From the NCBI GenBank assembly GCA_015068125.1, contig SVLD01000001.1, positions 1 to 64,000 on the forward strand: DNA of 64,000 nucleotides, in the 5' to 3' direction. The notes under the pieces were generated by a model, which saw only the letters and a list, made by a program, of their open reading frames with translations, searched no databases and was not told the origin of the DNA. Below, one piece after another: positions 8,725 through 17,515 of the stretch; within the stretch, counting starts at the first letter, position 1; the number at the start of each line of letters is the position of its first letter. This DNA comes from Oscillospiraceae bacterium (GTDB lineage: Bacteria > Bacillota > Clostridia > Oscillospirales > Oscillospiraceae). A program made the translations under genes and the position numbers.

Positions 8725-10587
8725 TTACTTAACAACATAGAAGCTCAGCTGGAACAGGGGATCGGAGGCGGGATCGGCGGGGTGGTAGGTGCTCCAGTTA
8801 TTCATGGATGCGTACCACTCCATGCAGTTGCCACGAACAACATTCTTAATGTTGTACAGGCCGTTGCCCAGGGAAATGACTTCCCACTTGTCGTTGACGG
8901 AGCCGAGGCTCATGCTGCTGAATTCGGCCTGCATGCCCAGTTTCTTGCCACCCTGCTCGAAGCTGAAGGTGCCGTCGCTGTTAGCGACAACAGTCCAGAT
9001 TTCGGCATTGCCGTAGCCACTGAGGGTGGAGCCGCTCAGGGTGACATCCACGCCCTTCTGGTAGTAGCTGCCGGCAGAAGAGGGATCGCTGGACAGAGCC
9101 TTGCCGTTGGCGCTGTTGTAGATAACAACCTTCATGCCATTGGTCAGGGTCACATTGGAGGGCTTGCCGGTGCTGGGGGTGGAGGGGGTAGAAGGCGTGC
9201 TGGGAGTAGAGGGAGTGCTGGGGGTGCTTCCCTTCGCATACAGGTGAGCGATAAAGGAGGTGGAGATGTTGCTCATCTTGTTGCAGGAGAAGGTGGTGTA
9301 GGTCTGGTAAGTACCGATGAAGCATTCCTGATCCTCAACAGTAGTAACGAAGGTCTTGTGCTCATCGCTCCAGGTGTAGACAGTGCTGGGGGTGGTGGTC
9401 TGCTTCAGGCTGTAATGGGTACCGTCCTTGTACATATCCAGGTAGGTCTTGGCGCCACCCACTGTGAAGTACAGACGCAGGCCGCCGGAAACATTCTCCA
9501 CATACACATCGATCGCATCGGATTCACTCTCGGTGCTGGTGATGTACCAGGGCTGATTGTCTCTGGGTACGCCGGTGAAGTACAGGGTCTTGTTCACGTT
9601 GCCCTGATACAGAGCCAGCTTGTAGGCAGTGCCGGCAACAGGCTTGGAAACGGGTTCAGCGCTGGGAGAGGAGGGAGTGCCGGGGTTGCTGGGGTTGGAG
9701 GGAGTGCTGGGAGTGCTGCCGCCCTGCTCGGGATCCTTGTCGGGAGCGGTAGCGGGGATGATGGTCAGAGCAGATTTGTGATCGTCTGTCAGCTCAGCGT
9801 AGCAGCCCCAGGAGGTGTAGCTGGTGCTGTAAGCCAGAGTCTTCTGCATCAGAGCATTGACGATCATGTAGCTGTCACCGTTCTGACGGATAGCGAAGAT
9901 GTGGCCACCTTCCTCGGGAATGGTGCTGCTGACATTGAAGCTGTTGTAGGTGCCCTTCAGGTAGAAGTAACGGCCGTAAGCGTCCTGAATGGTGAAGCCG
10001 CCCTCGACGCTCTTGATGGTCAGAACGTCAGCCTTGAAGTGGTTGGAAACGGCGTTGCCGGAAACGGTAACTTCGTTAGCGGTGGGATAGCCGTAGTTCT
10101 TGTCCTGGGTCAGGGAGGACATGGTCAGGTTGCCGGCCAGGATGACGTAGGTGCCATCGGAGAAACCGGCAGCGGCGGGAACGCGATGCTTGAAGGAAAC
10201 GGTCTGGGTGTTGCCCTTGTCGTCCTTCACGGTAGCGGTCAGAGTGTAGTTGATCTCGGCCTTGGGTGCCTCGGGGATGCCGATGGTGACCATCTTGCCA
10301 TTGGGGGTGATGGTGATTTCGCTGCTGTCAACGGTCCACTCGACATTGTACTTGTTGGTGCCGTTCATAACCACAACGCCAACAACATCGTAGCTGGAAA
10401 CGGTGGTTTCAGCAGTGTCCTTGTACAGGTTGTACAGGTAGGTCTTTGCAGCTTCCAGCTCGCCGGTGGCGACGGGCTCAGTGGAGGGCTCAGTTGCAGG
10501 CTCCTTGGTGCTGCCGTTATCTGCGCAGCCTGCGAACAGGGTCAGGCACATGGCCAGCAGCAGGATATAAGAAATCAGTTTTTTCAT
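8725..10587 (-). CDS. multidomain surface lipoprotein sharing shuffled domains with the gene at 17516-19198
   Basis: 620 residues. Lipobox LFAGC with Cys 21, then a Glu/Thr/Pro-rich tether. Visible order: an Ig-like segment (about 55-138), domain C opening SDGTYVILAGNL (about 143-280), domain A opening GTAYKLALYQGN (about 319-460), a (TPS)n linker, and domain B (about 490-620, EIWTVVANSDGTFSFEQ). Domain B has the sequence style of a carbohydrate-binding beta-trefoil, but that is a guess. Domains C, A and B recur, reordered, in the secreted protein at 17516. It is the last gene of the ABC operon, 19 bases after the nuclease lipoprotein. No catalytic motif was recognised; a binding or adhesion role is inferred. 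Confidence 0.8.
   Translation of the reverse strand: MKKLISYILLLAMCLTLFAGCADNGSTKEPATEPSTEPVATGELEAAKTYLYNLYKDTAETTVSSYDVVGVVVMNGTNKYNVEWTVDSSEITITPNGKMVTIGIPEAPKAEINYTLTATVKDDKGNTQTVSFKHRVPAAAGFSDGTYVILAGNLTMSSLTQDKNYGYPTANEVTVSGNAVSNHFKADVLTIKSVEGGFTIQDAYGRYFYLKGTYNSFNVSSTIPEEGGHIFAIRQNGDSYMIVNALMQKTLAYSTSYTSWGCYAELTDDHKSALTIIPATAPDKDPEQGGSTPSTPSNPSNPGTPSSPSAEPVSKPVAGTAYKLALYQGNVNKTLYFTGVPRDNQPWYITSTESESDAIDVYVENVSGGLRLYFTVGGAKTYLDMYKDGTHYSLKQTTTPSTVYTWSDEHKTFVTTVEDQECFIGTYQTYTTFSCNKMSNISTSFIAHLYAKGSTPSTPSTPSTPSTPSTPSTGKPSNVTLTNGMKVVIYNSANGKALSSDPSSAGSYYQKGVDVTLSGSTLSGYGNAEIWTVVANSDGTFSFEQGGKKLGMQAEFSSMSLGSVNDKWEVISLGNGLYNIKNVVRGNCMEWYASMNNWSTYHPADPASDPLFQLSFYVVK
9170..9228 (-). repeat. tandem codon repeat encoding a (Thr-Pro-Ser)n linker
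   Basis: Imperfect 9-base units encode STPSTPSTPSTPSTPST between domains A and B of the lipoprotein. Shorter TPS runs occur at about residue 291. Such tracts can change length by slippage. Confidence 0.8.
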
Positions 10588-10606
10588 GGATATCTCCTTA
10601 CCAAAA

Positions 10607-11950
10607 TTAATGGATGGTGATTTCGTTCATGGTGAGGGCGCGAATCTGATAGTTGTCATTATACAGATCCACAATGCCCTTTACATCAATGGTCTTGCCC
10701 TGGAAGGCGGATGCGGTGATGAGATTGCCGTCAGCATCCTTCAGAACGCCGGTACGGACGTCCACAGTGACACCGCCCACAGAGCAGGTCAGGGTCATAG
10801 CGCCCACATCGCTGGCATCGGGATTGGTGGTGGTGTAGACACTTTCAACCTTCAGATTCTTCATGGAAATAGAGGTGGAAACCGCCAGATCGCCAAAACG
10901 GAAGGTCTTTTCTTCCTCGTTCACCAGAATGGTCTTGTTGCCAACGAAGTCAGCGGCAGCAACTTCCTTGAAAGCGATGGGATTGCCGGTGCTGATCTGC
11001 CAGGTGTTGGCGGGATCTGTGGGACGCATGGGGTTGTACTTCAGGCTGGAGATCTGGTAGGTACCGTAGAAGCTGTTGACAACGCCAACCACGCGAACCT
11101 GAGAGCCCTGGGCCAGAACGGGGATGAGCTTGGAATCGTAGCCGTAGAAGACCTGCATACCGTAGTACATATCGGTCTCTGCGTCGTAGCTTTCAATGTA
11201 GGCGGTGTAGTCGCTGTTGTAGGTGATGATGCCTTCCACGGCGACCTTCTGGCCTTCATAATTGGCGACGTTGACACGCAGCTCCTTCAGAGTAACGCTC
11301 AATGCTTCGCCGTAGGGGAATTCGGGATCCTTCTCGCCGGAGAACATATACAGCTTTTCTCTGGTGGCCTGCGCGATGGCGGCAACTGCCGTTTCGCCGT
11401 AGATGGTCTCAGCAGAGCTGGAGCCGCCGCCCAGACCGTTCTGGAGCAGCTCAATGTTCAGGCAGCGATATTCTGCGTCGGCAGTGGGCTTATACCAGAT
11501 CCATACCAGGTAGCGGCCGTTGCCGTCGAAATTCCACTTGTTGCTCTCGGACTCGATCATGATGGAATGGGCGGTGGACAGCTTCTCCTTGGTGAAGCGA
11601 GAAGCGGCCTTGCCCCATTCTTCGATCTGACCGGTGGACTCGGGGGTGTCGATAGCCAGATATCGGGCCTTAACAGTGCCGGAGGAATCAAAATCCCGGG
11701 GAACTTCAAAGTGGGTGGTGTCGCCGTCGATGTGGCTGTGGTTGCCCCACTGGACTTCATATCTCAGGCGGTTGGAGTTCAGATCCAGCTTCAGCTGACC
11801 AACATAATCCACGTGGGTGCTGGCAGGTGTGCTGGGGGTGCTGGAATTGCCGGGGTTTTCTTGGCTGCCGTTATTGCAGGCGGTAAAAACCGCCGCGATA
11901 ACGCATAGGGAAAGGATAAGGGAAAGGATGCGTAAGCTAGTCTTTTTCAT
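10607..11950 (-). CDS. lipoprotein with a staphylococcal-nuclease (SNc) domain and OB-fold-like repeats
   Basis: 447 residues from the ATG at 11950 (GGAG 9 bases upstream; a GTG 3 codons earlier lies at the ribosome site). Lipobox FTAC with Cys 25. The SNc domain (about 45-195) keeps HIDGDT, then KARYLAIDTPES with the Arg and Glu equivalent to R35 and E43, and NGRYLVWIWY with the equivalent of R87, so it looks catalytically competent. SNc enzymes cut DNA and RNA with Ca2+. Two following segments (about 215-310 and 330-447, each ending in VxGxV...YxxxYQI) resemble OB-folds found in secreted nucleases. It sits between the binding-protein gene (24 bases) and the multidomain lipoprotein (19 bases). 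Confidence 0.87.
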   Translation of the reverse strand: MKKTSLRILSLILSLCVIAAVFTACNNGSQENPGNSSTPSTPASTHVDYVGQLKLDLNSNRLRYEVQWGNHSHIDGDTTHFEVPRDFDSSGTVKARYLAIDTPESTGQIEEWGKAASRFTKEKLSTAHSIMIESESNKWNFDGNGRYLVWIWYKPTADAEYRCLNIELLQNGLGGGSSSAETIYGETAVAAIAQATREKLYMFSGEKDPEFPYGEALSVTLKELRVNVANYEGQKVAVEGIITYNSDYTAYIESYDAETDMYYGMQVFYGYDSKLIPVLAQGSQVRVVGVVNSFYGTYQISSLKYNPMRPTDPANTWQISTGNPIAFKEVAAADFVGNKTILVNEEEKTFRFGDLAVSTSISMKNLKVESVYTTTNPDASDVGAMTLTCSVGGVTVDVRTGVLKDADGNLITASAFQGKTIDVKGIVDLYNDNYQIRALTMNEITIH

Positions 11951-11974
11951 AGCAATCACTCCATTTTAGAGGAA

Positions 11975-13507
11975 TTACTGACCGGCTTGATACTTACATT
12001 CCGCAATAGCATCCTCGAAGGCCTTCTTGATAGCACCGTCCAGATCGCTGGTCTCCAGAGCCATGCACTTCTGCATCAGCAGACCAACCTGGTCACGGGC
12101 AACGGAAGAGCCGTTGAAAGCGGGGGAAACATAGTAAGCATCAGCCTGCTCCAGAGCGACCTTAACGGCGTAAGCCTGGATATTGGAGGTGCTGTAGCCG
12201 GCCAGGAAGTCAGCGTAAACGGGGTTCTCGGTGACAGACTGGATAACGGGAGCGTAACCGTTGTTCATGGAGACGGAAGCCTGGAAGGTCACGTCGGTGG
12301 TCAGGAACTTGGCGAACAGCCAGGAAGCCATAACCTCCTGAGGATCTGCGTCCTTAAAGATGCAGATGGAGGGACCCTGGGAGATAACCTTGGGGGCAGC
12401 GGGGTTGACCTGGGGGATGGAATTGATGCCTACCTCGAACTCAAAGACGCCGTTGGTCTGAGTGGGCTGCTGGTAGGTAGCGCCACCGGTGGAGCCGATG
12501 CACATATAGCAACGGGTGCCGGCATCATTTTCGCCGGTGAACAGAGCGGAGGTGTAACCGCCGGACAGCTTCTCGGTGGTGACCAGCTTCTCAGCGTACC
12601 AGCCCTGGAATCTCTTGATGAAGTTCCGGTTGGTCTCATTGTCGAAGCGGAAGTTCTCGCCATCAACGCTGGTGTACTCAGAGCCGTACTGCTCGCACAT
12701 GGTGATGAACCAGTTGCTCTCGGAGTCATAGCCCAGAGGGATGCAGGTGGAGTCGATCTGCTTGATCTGACGGCAGACGGCTTCCAGCTCGTCCCAAGTG
12801 GTGGGAACCTTCAGGCCGTGCTTGTCGAAGAAGGTCTTGTTGTAGTACAGAACCTCGGTGGACTTGGAGATGGGCAGGGTGTACATCTTGCCATCGCCGT
12901 AGGCCATGCCTTCGTTGTAGTAAGCGGGGATAAAGTCAGCGATCTGGCCAGCAGTGAAGCCCAGAGGCTCGGTAACGCCGGCGTCGATCTTAGCCTGCAG
13001 CTCTGCTTCGGTGAGCTTCTCGCCCTCAGGAGCGCTGTCGTTGTCCAGCATCATCTTGTCGATCTCGGACTGGAAGTAGGGACGGGTGATGGTGGCGGTG
13101 TTGCCGATCAGGGCATCCAGGGACTGGACAGCACCGGCAACGTTGTACAGAGCAACGTGGTCGGGGTAGCAGTAAGCCAGGTTGGGCTGATCGCCGACAG
13201 AGATCTCGGTCTTGATCTGGTCGCGGACGCCGTCGTAGTCACCGTAGGTCTTGTGCACAACAGTGATGTTGGGGTAGACCTTGTTGAAATCTTCGATAGC
13301 GGTGTTCAGAATGTTCTGAAGCGCAGCGCCCATCTGATGGTAGAAGGTGATGGTGACGGGCTTGGTGGTGTCGAAACTTGCCAGTGCTTCGGGGTTGTCC
13401 TCAATATCGGGGGCTGTCTGGCTGCCGCCCTTGTTACAACCAGCCAGGGAGCTCATCATGCCGATTACGAGAATGGCAACCAGGAGGAGAGAAATAATCT
13501 TTTTCAT
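11975..13507 (-). CDS. ABC importer extracellular solute-binding lipoprotein (family 1)
   Basis: 510 residues. Signal peptide and lipobox SLAGC near residue 23. The family-1 fold is seen in TFYHQMGAALQNILNTAIEDFNKVYPNITV, FDKHGLKVPTTWDELEAVCRQIK and the C-terminal AKFLTTDVTFQASVSMNNGYAPV. It is larger than most sugar-binding proteins (about 420). It delivers a ligand, usually an oligosaccharide or a phosphorylated compound, to the two permeases encoded just upstream. The ligand is unknown. AAAGGA precedes the ATG. Confidence 0.92.
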   Translation of the reverse strand: MKKIISLLLVAILVIGMMSSLAGCNKGGSQTAPDIEDNPEALASFDTTKPVTITFYHQMGAALQNILNTAIEDFNKVYPNITVVHKTYGDYDGVRDQIKTEISVGDQPNLAYCYPDHVALYNVAGAVQSLDALIGNTATITRPYFQSEIDKMMLDNDSAPEGEKLTEAELQAKIDAGVTEPLGFTAGQIADFIPAYYNEGMAYGDGKMYTLPISKSTEVLYYNKTFFDKHGLKVPTTWDELEAVCRQIKQIDSTCIPLGYDSESNWFITMCEQYGSEYTSVDGENFRFDNETNRNFIKRFQGWYAEKLVTTEKLSGGYTSALFTGENDAGTRCYMCIGSTGGATYQQPTQTNGVFEFEVGINSIPQVNPAAPKVISQGPSICIFKDADPQEVMASWLFAKFLTTDVTFQASVSMNNGYAPVIQSVTENPVYADFLAGYSTSNIQAYAVKVALEQADAYYVSPAFNGSSVARDQVGLLMQKCMALETSDLDGAIKKAFEDAIAECKYQAGQ

Positions 13508-13555
13508 GGTGATTTCCTTTCGTTTTCTTATATTTTTATGGGTTTGCTTACAAAT

Positions 13556-14449
13556 TTATCCCTTAATACCGCTTCTGGAAACACCCTTCATAATATACTT
13601 GCGAAGGAAGATGAATACCAGGAAAAGCGGGAAGGAAACAACAGTAACAGCGGCCATCTGCACAGGAACGTCCGTAACGCCTTCCGCGTTGGTAAAGGCG
13701 GTACGCAGACCGTTGGTGATCAGTCTGTGGGCATCGTCGTTGGCAACCAGACGGGGCCACATGTAGGAGTTCCAGGAACCCATCATCTTCAGAATGGTGA
13801 TGGAGATGATGGTGGGCAGGGCCAGGGGAATCATGACTTTCCACAGGTACTTCAGATCGGAAGTACCGTCCACCTTGGCGGCCAGATACAGCTCATTGGG
13901 GATCTGCAGGAAGTTCTGACGCAGCAGGTAAATGTAGAAAACGCTGACCAGGAAAGGAATAATCAAAACGGTGTAGGTCTCGATCCAGCCGAAGCTGTGA
14001 ACGGTCTGGTAGTTGGTGATGGTGAACAGCTCGCCGGGGATCATCATGGTGGCCAGCAGCGCACCGAACAGGGCGTTTTTACCTTTGAACTCCAGCCGTG
14101 CGAAAGCAAAGGCGGAAAGAACGGTGATCACCAGGGACAGCGCGGTGGAAACCACACCGACATACACAGTGTTCAGGAACAGCTGACCCAGCAGCAGGTC
14201 GTCGTTGGTGAAGACTTCCAGATAGTTCATGAAGTCGAAGACCCGGGGGATCAGAGTGGGGACGGACTGACGGTATTCGGGCATTTCCTTCAGAGAGGAA
14301 ATGATCATCCAGTAGAAGGGGAAGATGATGATCAAGGCCATAACGCTCAGGAAGGTGTAGGTGAGGATCTGCACAAGAACCTTGATTACCCGCTGCTGAG
14401 CAGTTGTCTTTTGCAGGTCTTTGGCCTTCATGGTTTTAAATTCAGACAT
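13556..14449 (-). CDS. ABC importer permease, MalG/UgpE type
   Basis: 297 residues, six hydrophobic segments. The EAA loop that docks on the ATPase is visible as LAAKVDGTSDLKYLWKVMIP near residue 200. It forms the membrane channel with the 14464-15393 product. GGAGGTG lies about 10 bases before the ATG, 14 bases after the partner gene. Confidence 0.93.
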   Translation of the reverse strand: MSEFKTMKAKDLQKTTAQQRVIKVLVQILTYTFLSVMALIIIFPFYWMIISSLKEMPEYRQSVPTLIPRVFDFMNYLEVFTNDDLLLGQLFLNTVYVGVVSTALSLVITVLSAFAFARLEFKGKNALFGALLATMMIPGELFTITNYQTVHSFGWIETYTVLIIPFLVSVFYIYLLRQNFLQIPNELYLAAKVDGTSDLKYLWKVMIPLALPTIISITILKMMGSWNSYMWPRLVANDDAHRLITNGLRTAFTNAEGVTDVPVQMAAVTVVSFPLFLVFIFLRKYIMKGVSRSGIKG

Positions 14450-14463
14450 TTGTCAGCACCTCC

Positions 14464-15393
14464 TTAGTAATGGGTCTTTTTCTTGCTGACATACAGGTTG
14501 ATCATGGTCACCACAAAGATGATGCCGAAGAGGATCAACGCTGCGGCACTGGCGGTGCCTTCCTGGTTACCGATGGCGCGGTAGATAAAGCCGACCATGG
14601 TATTCAGGGCGTCGTCGTTGCCAACGGGACCCATACTGTCGCCGAAAACGCCGACGATGCTGGAGTATTCCTTAAAACCACCGATGAAGCCGGTGATGAT
14701 AACGTAAGCCAGCATGGGGGACAGAAGGGGAATGGTGATCTTGGTGAACACTCTCCAGCGGGGTGTGCTGTCCACCCGGGCAGCTTCGTAGTACTGCTTG
14801 TTTACGCTCTGCAGGCCGCCCAGCAGGATCAAAATCTTGAAGGGCAGGGCGTTCCAGACGATGTAGACCACCATAACCACGATGTTTGCCCAGTATTCGG
14901 AGCCGGCGTTCATCCAGTTGACATAGGGAATGCCGAAGAACTCCAGCACATTGTTGACGATACCAACGGAGTCGGGACGGGCGCTGCCGCCAAGGATCAT
15001 GTTGAACATTGCGGCGAAGACCATGCCGATGGCGATAGAGTTGGTAACATAGGGCATGAAGAAGACGGTCTGCAGCAGCCGCTGCAGGGGCTTGATGGAG
15101 TTCAGTGCCACGGCGATCAGCAGTGCCAGGAAAGTGGAGATCGGCACAGTCAGAACGCAGAGCAGAACCGTGTTTTTCAGACAGGTCAGAAACTTAGGGT
15201 ACTCCAGAACACGGGTGAAATTGCCAATGCCGAAGTTGAAGCTGGCGCCTGCAACTTCTCTCATGGTCGTATAGCCCTCCAACAGGGACATACGGATGGT
15301 GTTAAAGATAGGCCAGACGGTAAAGATCAGCAGCAGCACGATGGCCGGTGACAGATACAGCCAGGCTTTCCATTGATGTTTGCTGTCTACCAT
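14464..15393 (-). CDS. ABC importer permease, MalF/UgpA type
   Basis: 309 residues, six membrane segments. EAA loop YYEAARVDSTPRWRVFTKIT near residue 210; VDST replaces the usual IDGA. It is the second half of the importer channel. It begins one base after the ATPase stop, so translation is probably coupled. Confidence 0.93.
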   Translation of the reverse strand: MVDSKHQWKAWLYLSPAIVLLLIFTVWPIFNTIRMSLLEGYTTMREVAGASFNFGIGNFTRVLEYPKFLTCLKNTVLLCVLTVPISTFLALLIAVALNSIKPLQRLLQTVFFMPYVTNSIAIGMVFAAMFNMILGGSARPDSVGIVNNVLEFFGIPYVNWMNAGSEYWANIVVMVVYIVWNALPFKILILLGGLQSVNKQYYEAARVDSTPRWRVFTKITIPLLSPMLAYVIITGFIGGFKEYSSIVGVFGDSMGPVGNDDALNTMVGFIYRAIGNQEGTASAAALILFGIIFVVTMINLYVSKKKTHY

Positions 15394-15394
15394 A

Positions 15395-16498
15395 TTACTT
15401 CACCTCAAAATAGATTCTCTCTTCGGTTTCCTTGTTGAAGATGAATACCTTGTGGGGCTTCAGGGAGAAGCGGACGGTTTCGCTGGCGAGGTCGATCTTG
15501 ATGTCGGAGTCGATAATGGCGCGAACCAGGGGGTTCAGGGATGCGCTGTGGGTGGAAACCACGCTGGAGTCACGACCCATAACCTCCACGGAATTGAGCT
15601 GGCAGGACAGCGCGCCGTTTTCCTCGGGCACGAAGCCCTCGGGGCGGATGCCGATATACACATCCTGGTCCGCCACGCCGGGAACATCCAGAACAGTTTC
15701 GTCGCCGATGATCAGCTTGCCACTCTGCACGGAGCCCTCAAAGACGTTGATGGGGGGAGTGCCCAGGAACTTGGCAACGAACAGGTTGTGGGGATCGTCG
15801 TACACTTCCTGAGGGGCGCCGATCTGCTGCAGCACGCCCAGCTTCATGACCACGATCATATCGGAGATAGACATGGCCTCTTCCTGGTCGTGGGTAACGA
15901 AGATGGTGGTGATGCCGGTCTCTCTCTGGATGCGGCGGATCTCCTCACGGGTCTGCAGTCTAAGACGGGCGTCCAGGTTGGACAGGGGTTCGTCCAGCAG
16001 CAGAACGCGGGGCATTTTGACCAGAGCACGGGCGATGGCAACACGCTGCTGCTGACCGCCGGAGAGCTCGCTGGGCTTACGCTCCATCAGGTTGTCGATC
16101 TGCACCAGCTTGGCAGCCTGATAAGCGCGCTCCATCATTTCGGCCTTGGTCATCTTGTCTGCGCCCTTCAGGTTCTGCAGGGGGAAGAGGATGTTCTGCT
16201 TGACAGTCATGTGAGGGTACAGTGCGTAGTTCTGGAACACCAGGCCAACGCCTCTGGCTTCCGTGGGCAGCTCGGTAACATCGTCGTCACCGAAGAAGAG
16301 CCGACCGGCGGTGGGCTTCTGCAGGCCGCTGATCATGTACAGCGTGGTACTCTTGCCGCAGCCGGAGGGTCCCAGCAGGCCGATGAGCTTTCCGTCCGGG
16401 ATTTCGAAGGTGAAGTCGTTAACGGCAACGACTTCTTCGCCGGACTTCTTGTTTCGGCTGGGGAAGATTTTGGTCAGATTTTGCAAAACAACTTTCAT
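15395..16498 (-). CDS. ABC importer ATPase, MalK/UgpC/MsmX type
   Basis: 367 residues. Walker A GPSGCGKSTT near residue 43, Q-loop FQNYALYPHMT, signature LSGGQQQRVAIARAL, Walker B VLLLDEPLSNLDA, H-loop VTHDQEEAM, and a C-terminal OB/TOBE domain (YIGIRPEGF) as in MalK. It powers the CUT1-type importer. In many Firmicutes one such ATPase serves several importers; here it is encoded within the operon itself. Confidence 0.94.
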   Translation of the reverse strand: MKVVLQNLTKIFPSRNKKSGEEVVAVNDFTFEIPDGKLIGLLGPSGCGKSTTLYMISGLQKPTAGRLFFGDDDVTELPTEARGVGLVFQNYALYPHMTVKQNILFPLQNLKGADKMTKAEMMERAYQAAKLVQIDNLMERKPSELSGGQQQRVAIARALVKMPRVLLLDEPLSNLDARLRLQTREEIRRIQRETGITTIFVTHDQEEAMSISDMIVVMKLGVLQQIGAPQEVYDDPHNLFVAKFLGTPPINVFEGSVQSGKLIIGDETVLDVPGVADQDVYIGIRPEGFVPEENGALSCQLNSVEVMGRDSSVVSTHSASLNPLVRAIIDSDIKIDLASETVRFSLKPHKVFIFNKETEERIYFEVK

Positions 16499-16538
16499 AC
16501 GATTCCCTTCCTATTATGTTAATTTTTAAGAAGACTGA

Positions 16539-17300
16539 TTAATACTCCTGCCGCTGAGCTTCTTCCGCGGCAAGTTGCATTTTGTGTTTTGTCAGGTCCT
16601 CCACAGAGTCGAAGATCATCTGACTGGAATAATCAATAACCACGGTAACGGCCATCATGTCGTGGATGCAGGCCCTGTTCCGGCTGGCTACCAGCAAACC
16701 GGCCTGAATACCCAGGATGCCCAAGGTGACTACGGGCGCTATGACACCGATGGGGGTGATGGTTCCGGAAATCCACAGCATAACGGGAATCAGCGTTTCG
16801 ATGGTCAGCTTACCCAGGATACTGCGGACAAACAGCGCGAAGTTGGTGAGCTTTACGCTGTCGGTGCGCATCAGAGCCAGACCGAAGATCTTCTTGCCGA
16901 GGGTCTGACCGTTGCCAAAGAGCAGAGGTACAATAAATTCCAAAAGCAGGAAGCTCAGGAACATACTGCCGGCTACCACAGCCAGAAGCATATTGGTGGT
17001 CATATTGTAAGCATAGAGGAATTCCGCATCGGAATCCAGGGCTTGCAGAGCGTCCAGATATCGCTGCTCATCTTCACCCTGAAGGCTTGCCAGCTCTTCC
17101 TCGGTGATGTCAAAGGTAATGTTGTACTTCTGCGCGTATTCGTCTCGCTTGTCATTCAGGGTCGATATATAGGCGTTGTAGTTGAAAACTTCAAACAGGA
17201 TTACAGCCAACAAAGAGATCAGCATAATCAGCAGGATCATATCCAAAAATCCCGCGGAAATGCGCTTCCACATATTGGCTCGTTGTACATCGTGCATCAT
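16539..17300 (-). CDS. RDD-family membrane protein
   Basis: 253 residues from the ATG at 17300 (GGAGG 9 bases upstream; a longer frame would swallow it). RDD hallmark near the N terminus (RISAGFLDMILLIML), then an external loop rich in charged residues, two more membrane segments with GNGQTLGKKIFGLALM, and a basic tail. The function of RDD proteins is mostly unknown; some have been linked to ion or small-molecule transport. It is the first gene of the ABC operon, 40 bases before the ATPase. No clear promoter was found in the AT-rich 17301-17456 interval. Confidence 0.85.
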   Translation of the reverse strand: MMHDVQRANMWKRISAGFLDMILLIMLISLLAVILFEVFNYNAYISTLNDKRDEYAQKYNITFDITEEELASLQGEDEQRYLDALQALDSDAEFLYAYNMTTNMLLAVVAGSMFLSFLLLEFIVPLLFGNGQTLGKKIFGLALMRTDSVKLTNFALFVRSILGKLTIETLIPVMLWISGTITPIGVIAPVVTLGILGIQAGLLVASRNRACIHDMMAVTVVIDYSSQMIFDSVEDLTKHKMQLAAEEAQRQEY

Positions 17301-17460
17301 CGTATTTTTCCTCCGGGCATAGCTTACCAATGTATTCTATACTATAACACAGAACAACATAAAAATCTACATTCTCAGCGAAATTTTTATAAAAAATCCG
17401 TAAATTTCTTGCATCAAAACGGCATTTTTCACAAGGGGGCCCATGACTGGAAGAAATGCA

Positions 17461-17495
17461 AAAAAACACCGGCAGACGGAGAACGTCTGCCGGTG
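17461..17495 (-). terminator. intrinsic terminator after the secreted multidomain protein
   Basis: CACCGGCAGACG/CGTCTGCCGGTG hairpin with a U6 run on the minus strand. It separates this gene from the ABC operon. Confidence 0.92.
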
Positions 17496-17515
17496 CAAAA
17501 ATCAGTTATGGGGAA

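Noticed and set aside
8656..10620. 654-codon open frame on the plus strand opposite the multidomain lipoprotein
   Set aside because: Gly/Val/Ala-rich low-complexity translation, mirror of the real gene; the minus strand has a lipobox, ribosome site and domain homology.
11987..14467. 826-codon plus-strand open frame across the binding protein and permease genes
   Set aside because: Antisense shadow in a G+C-rich third-position frame; no start signals or family motifs.
17301..17456. Promoter of the RDD/ABC operon
   Set aside because: TATAGT and TAGAAT boxes exist, but no -35 box at proper spacing was found.
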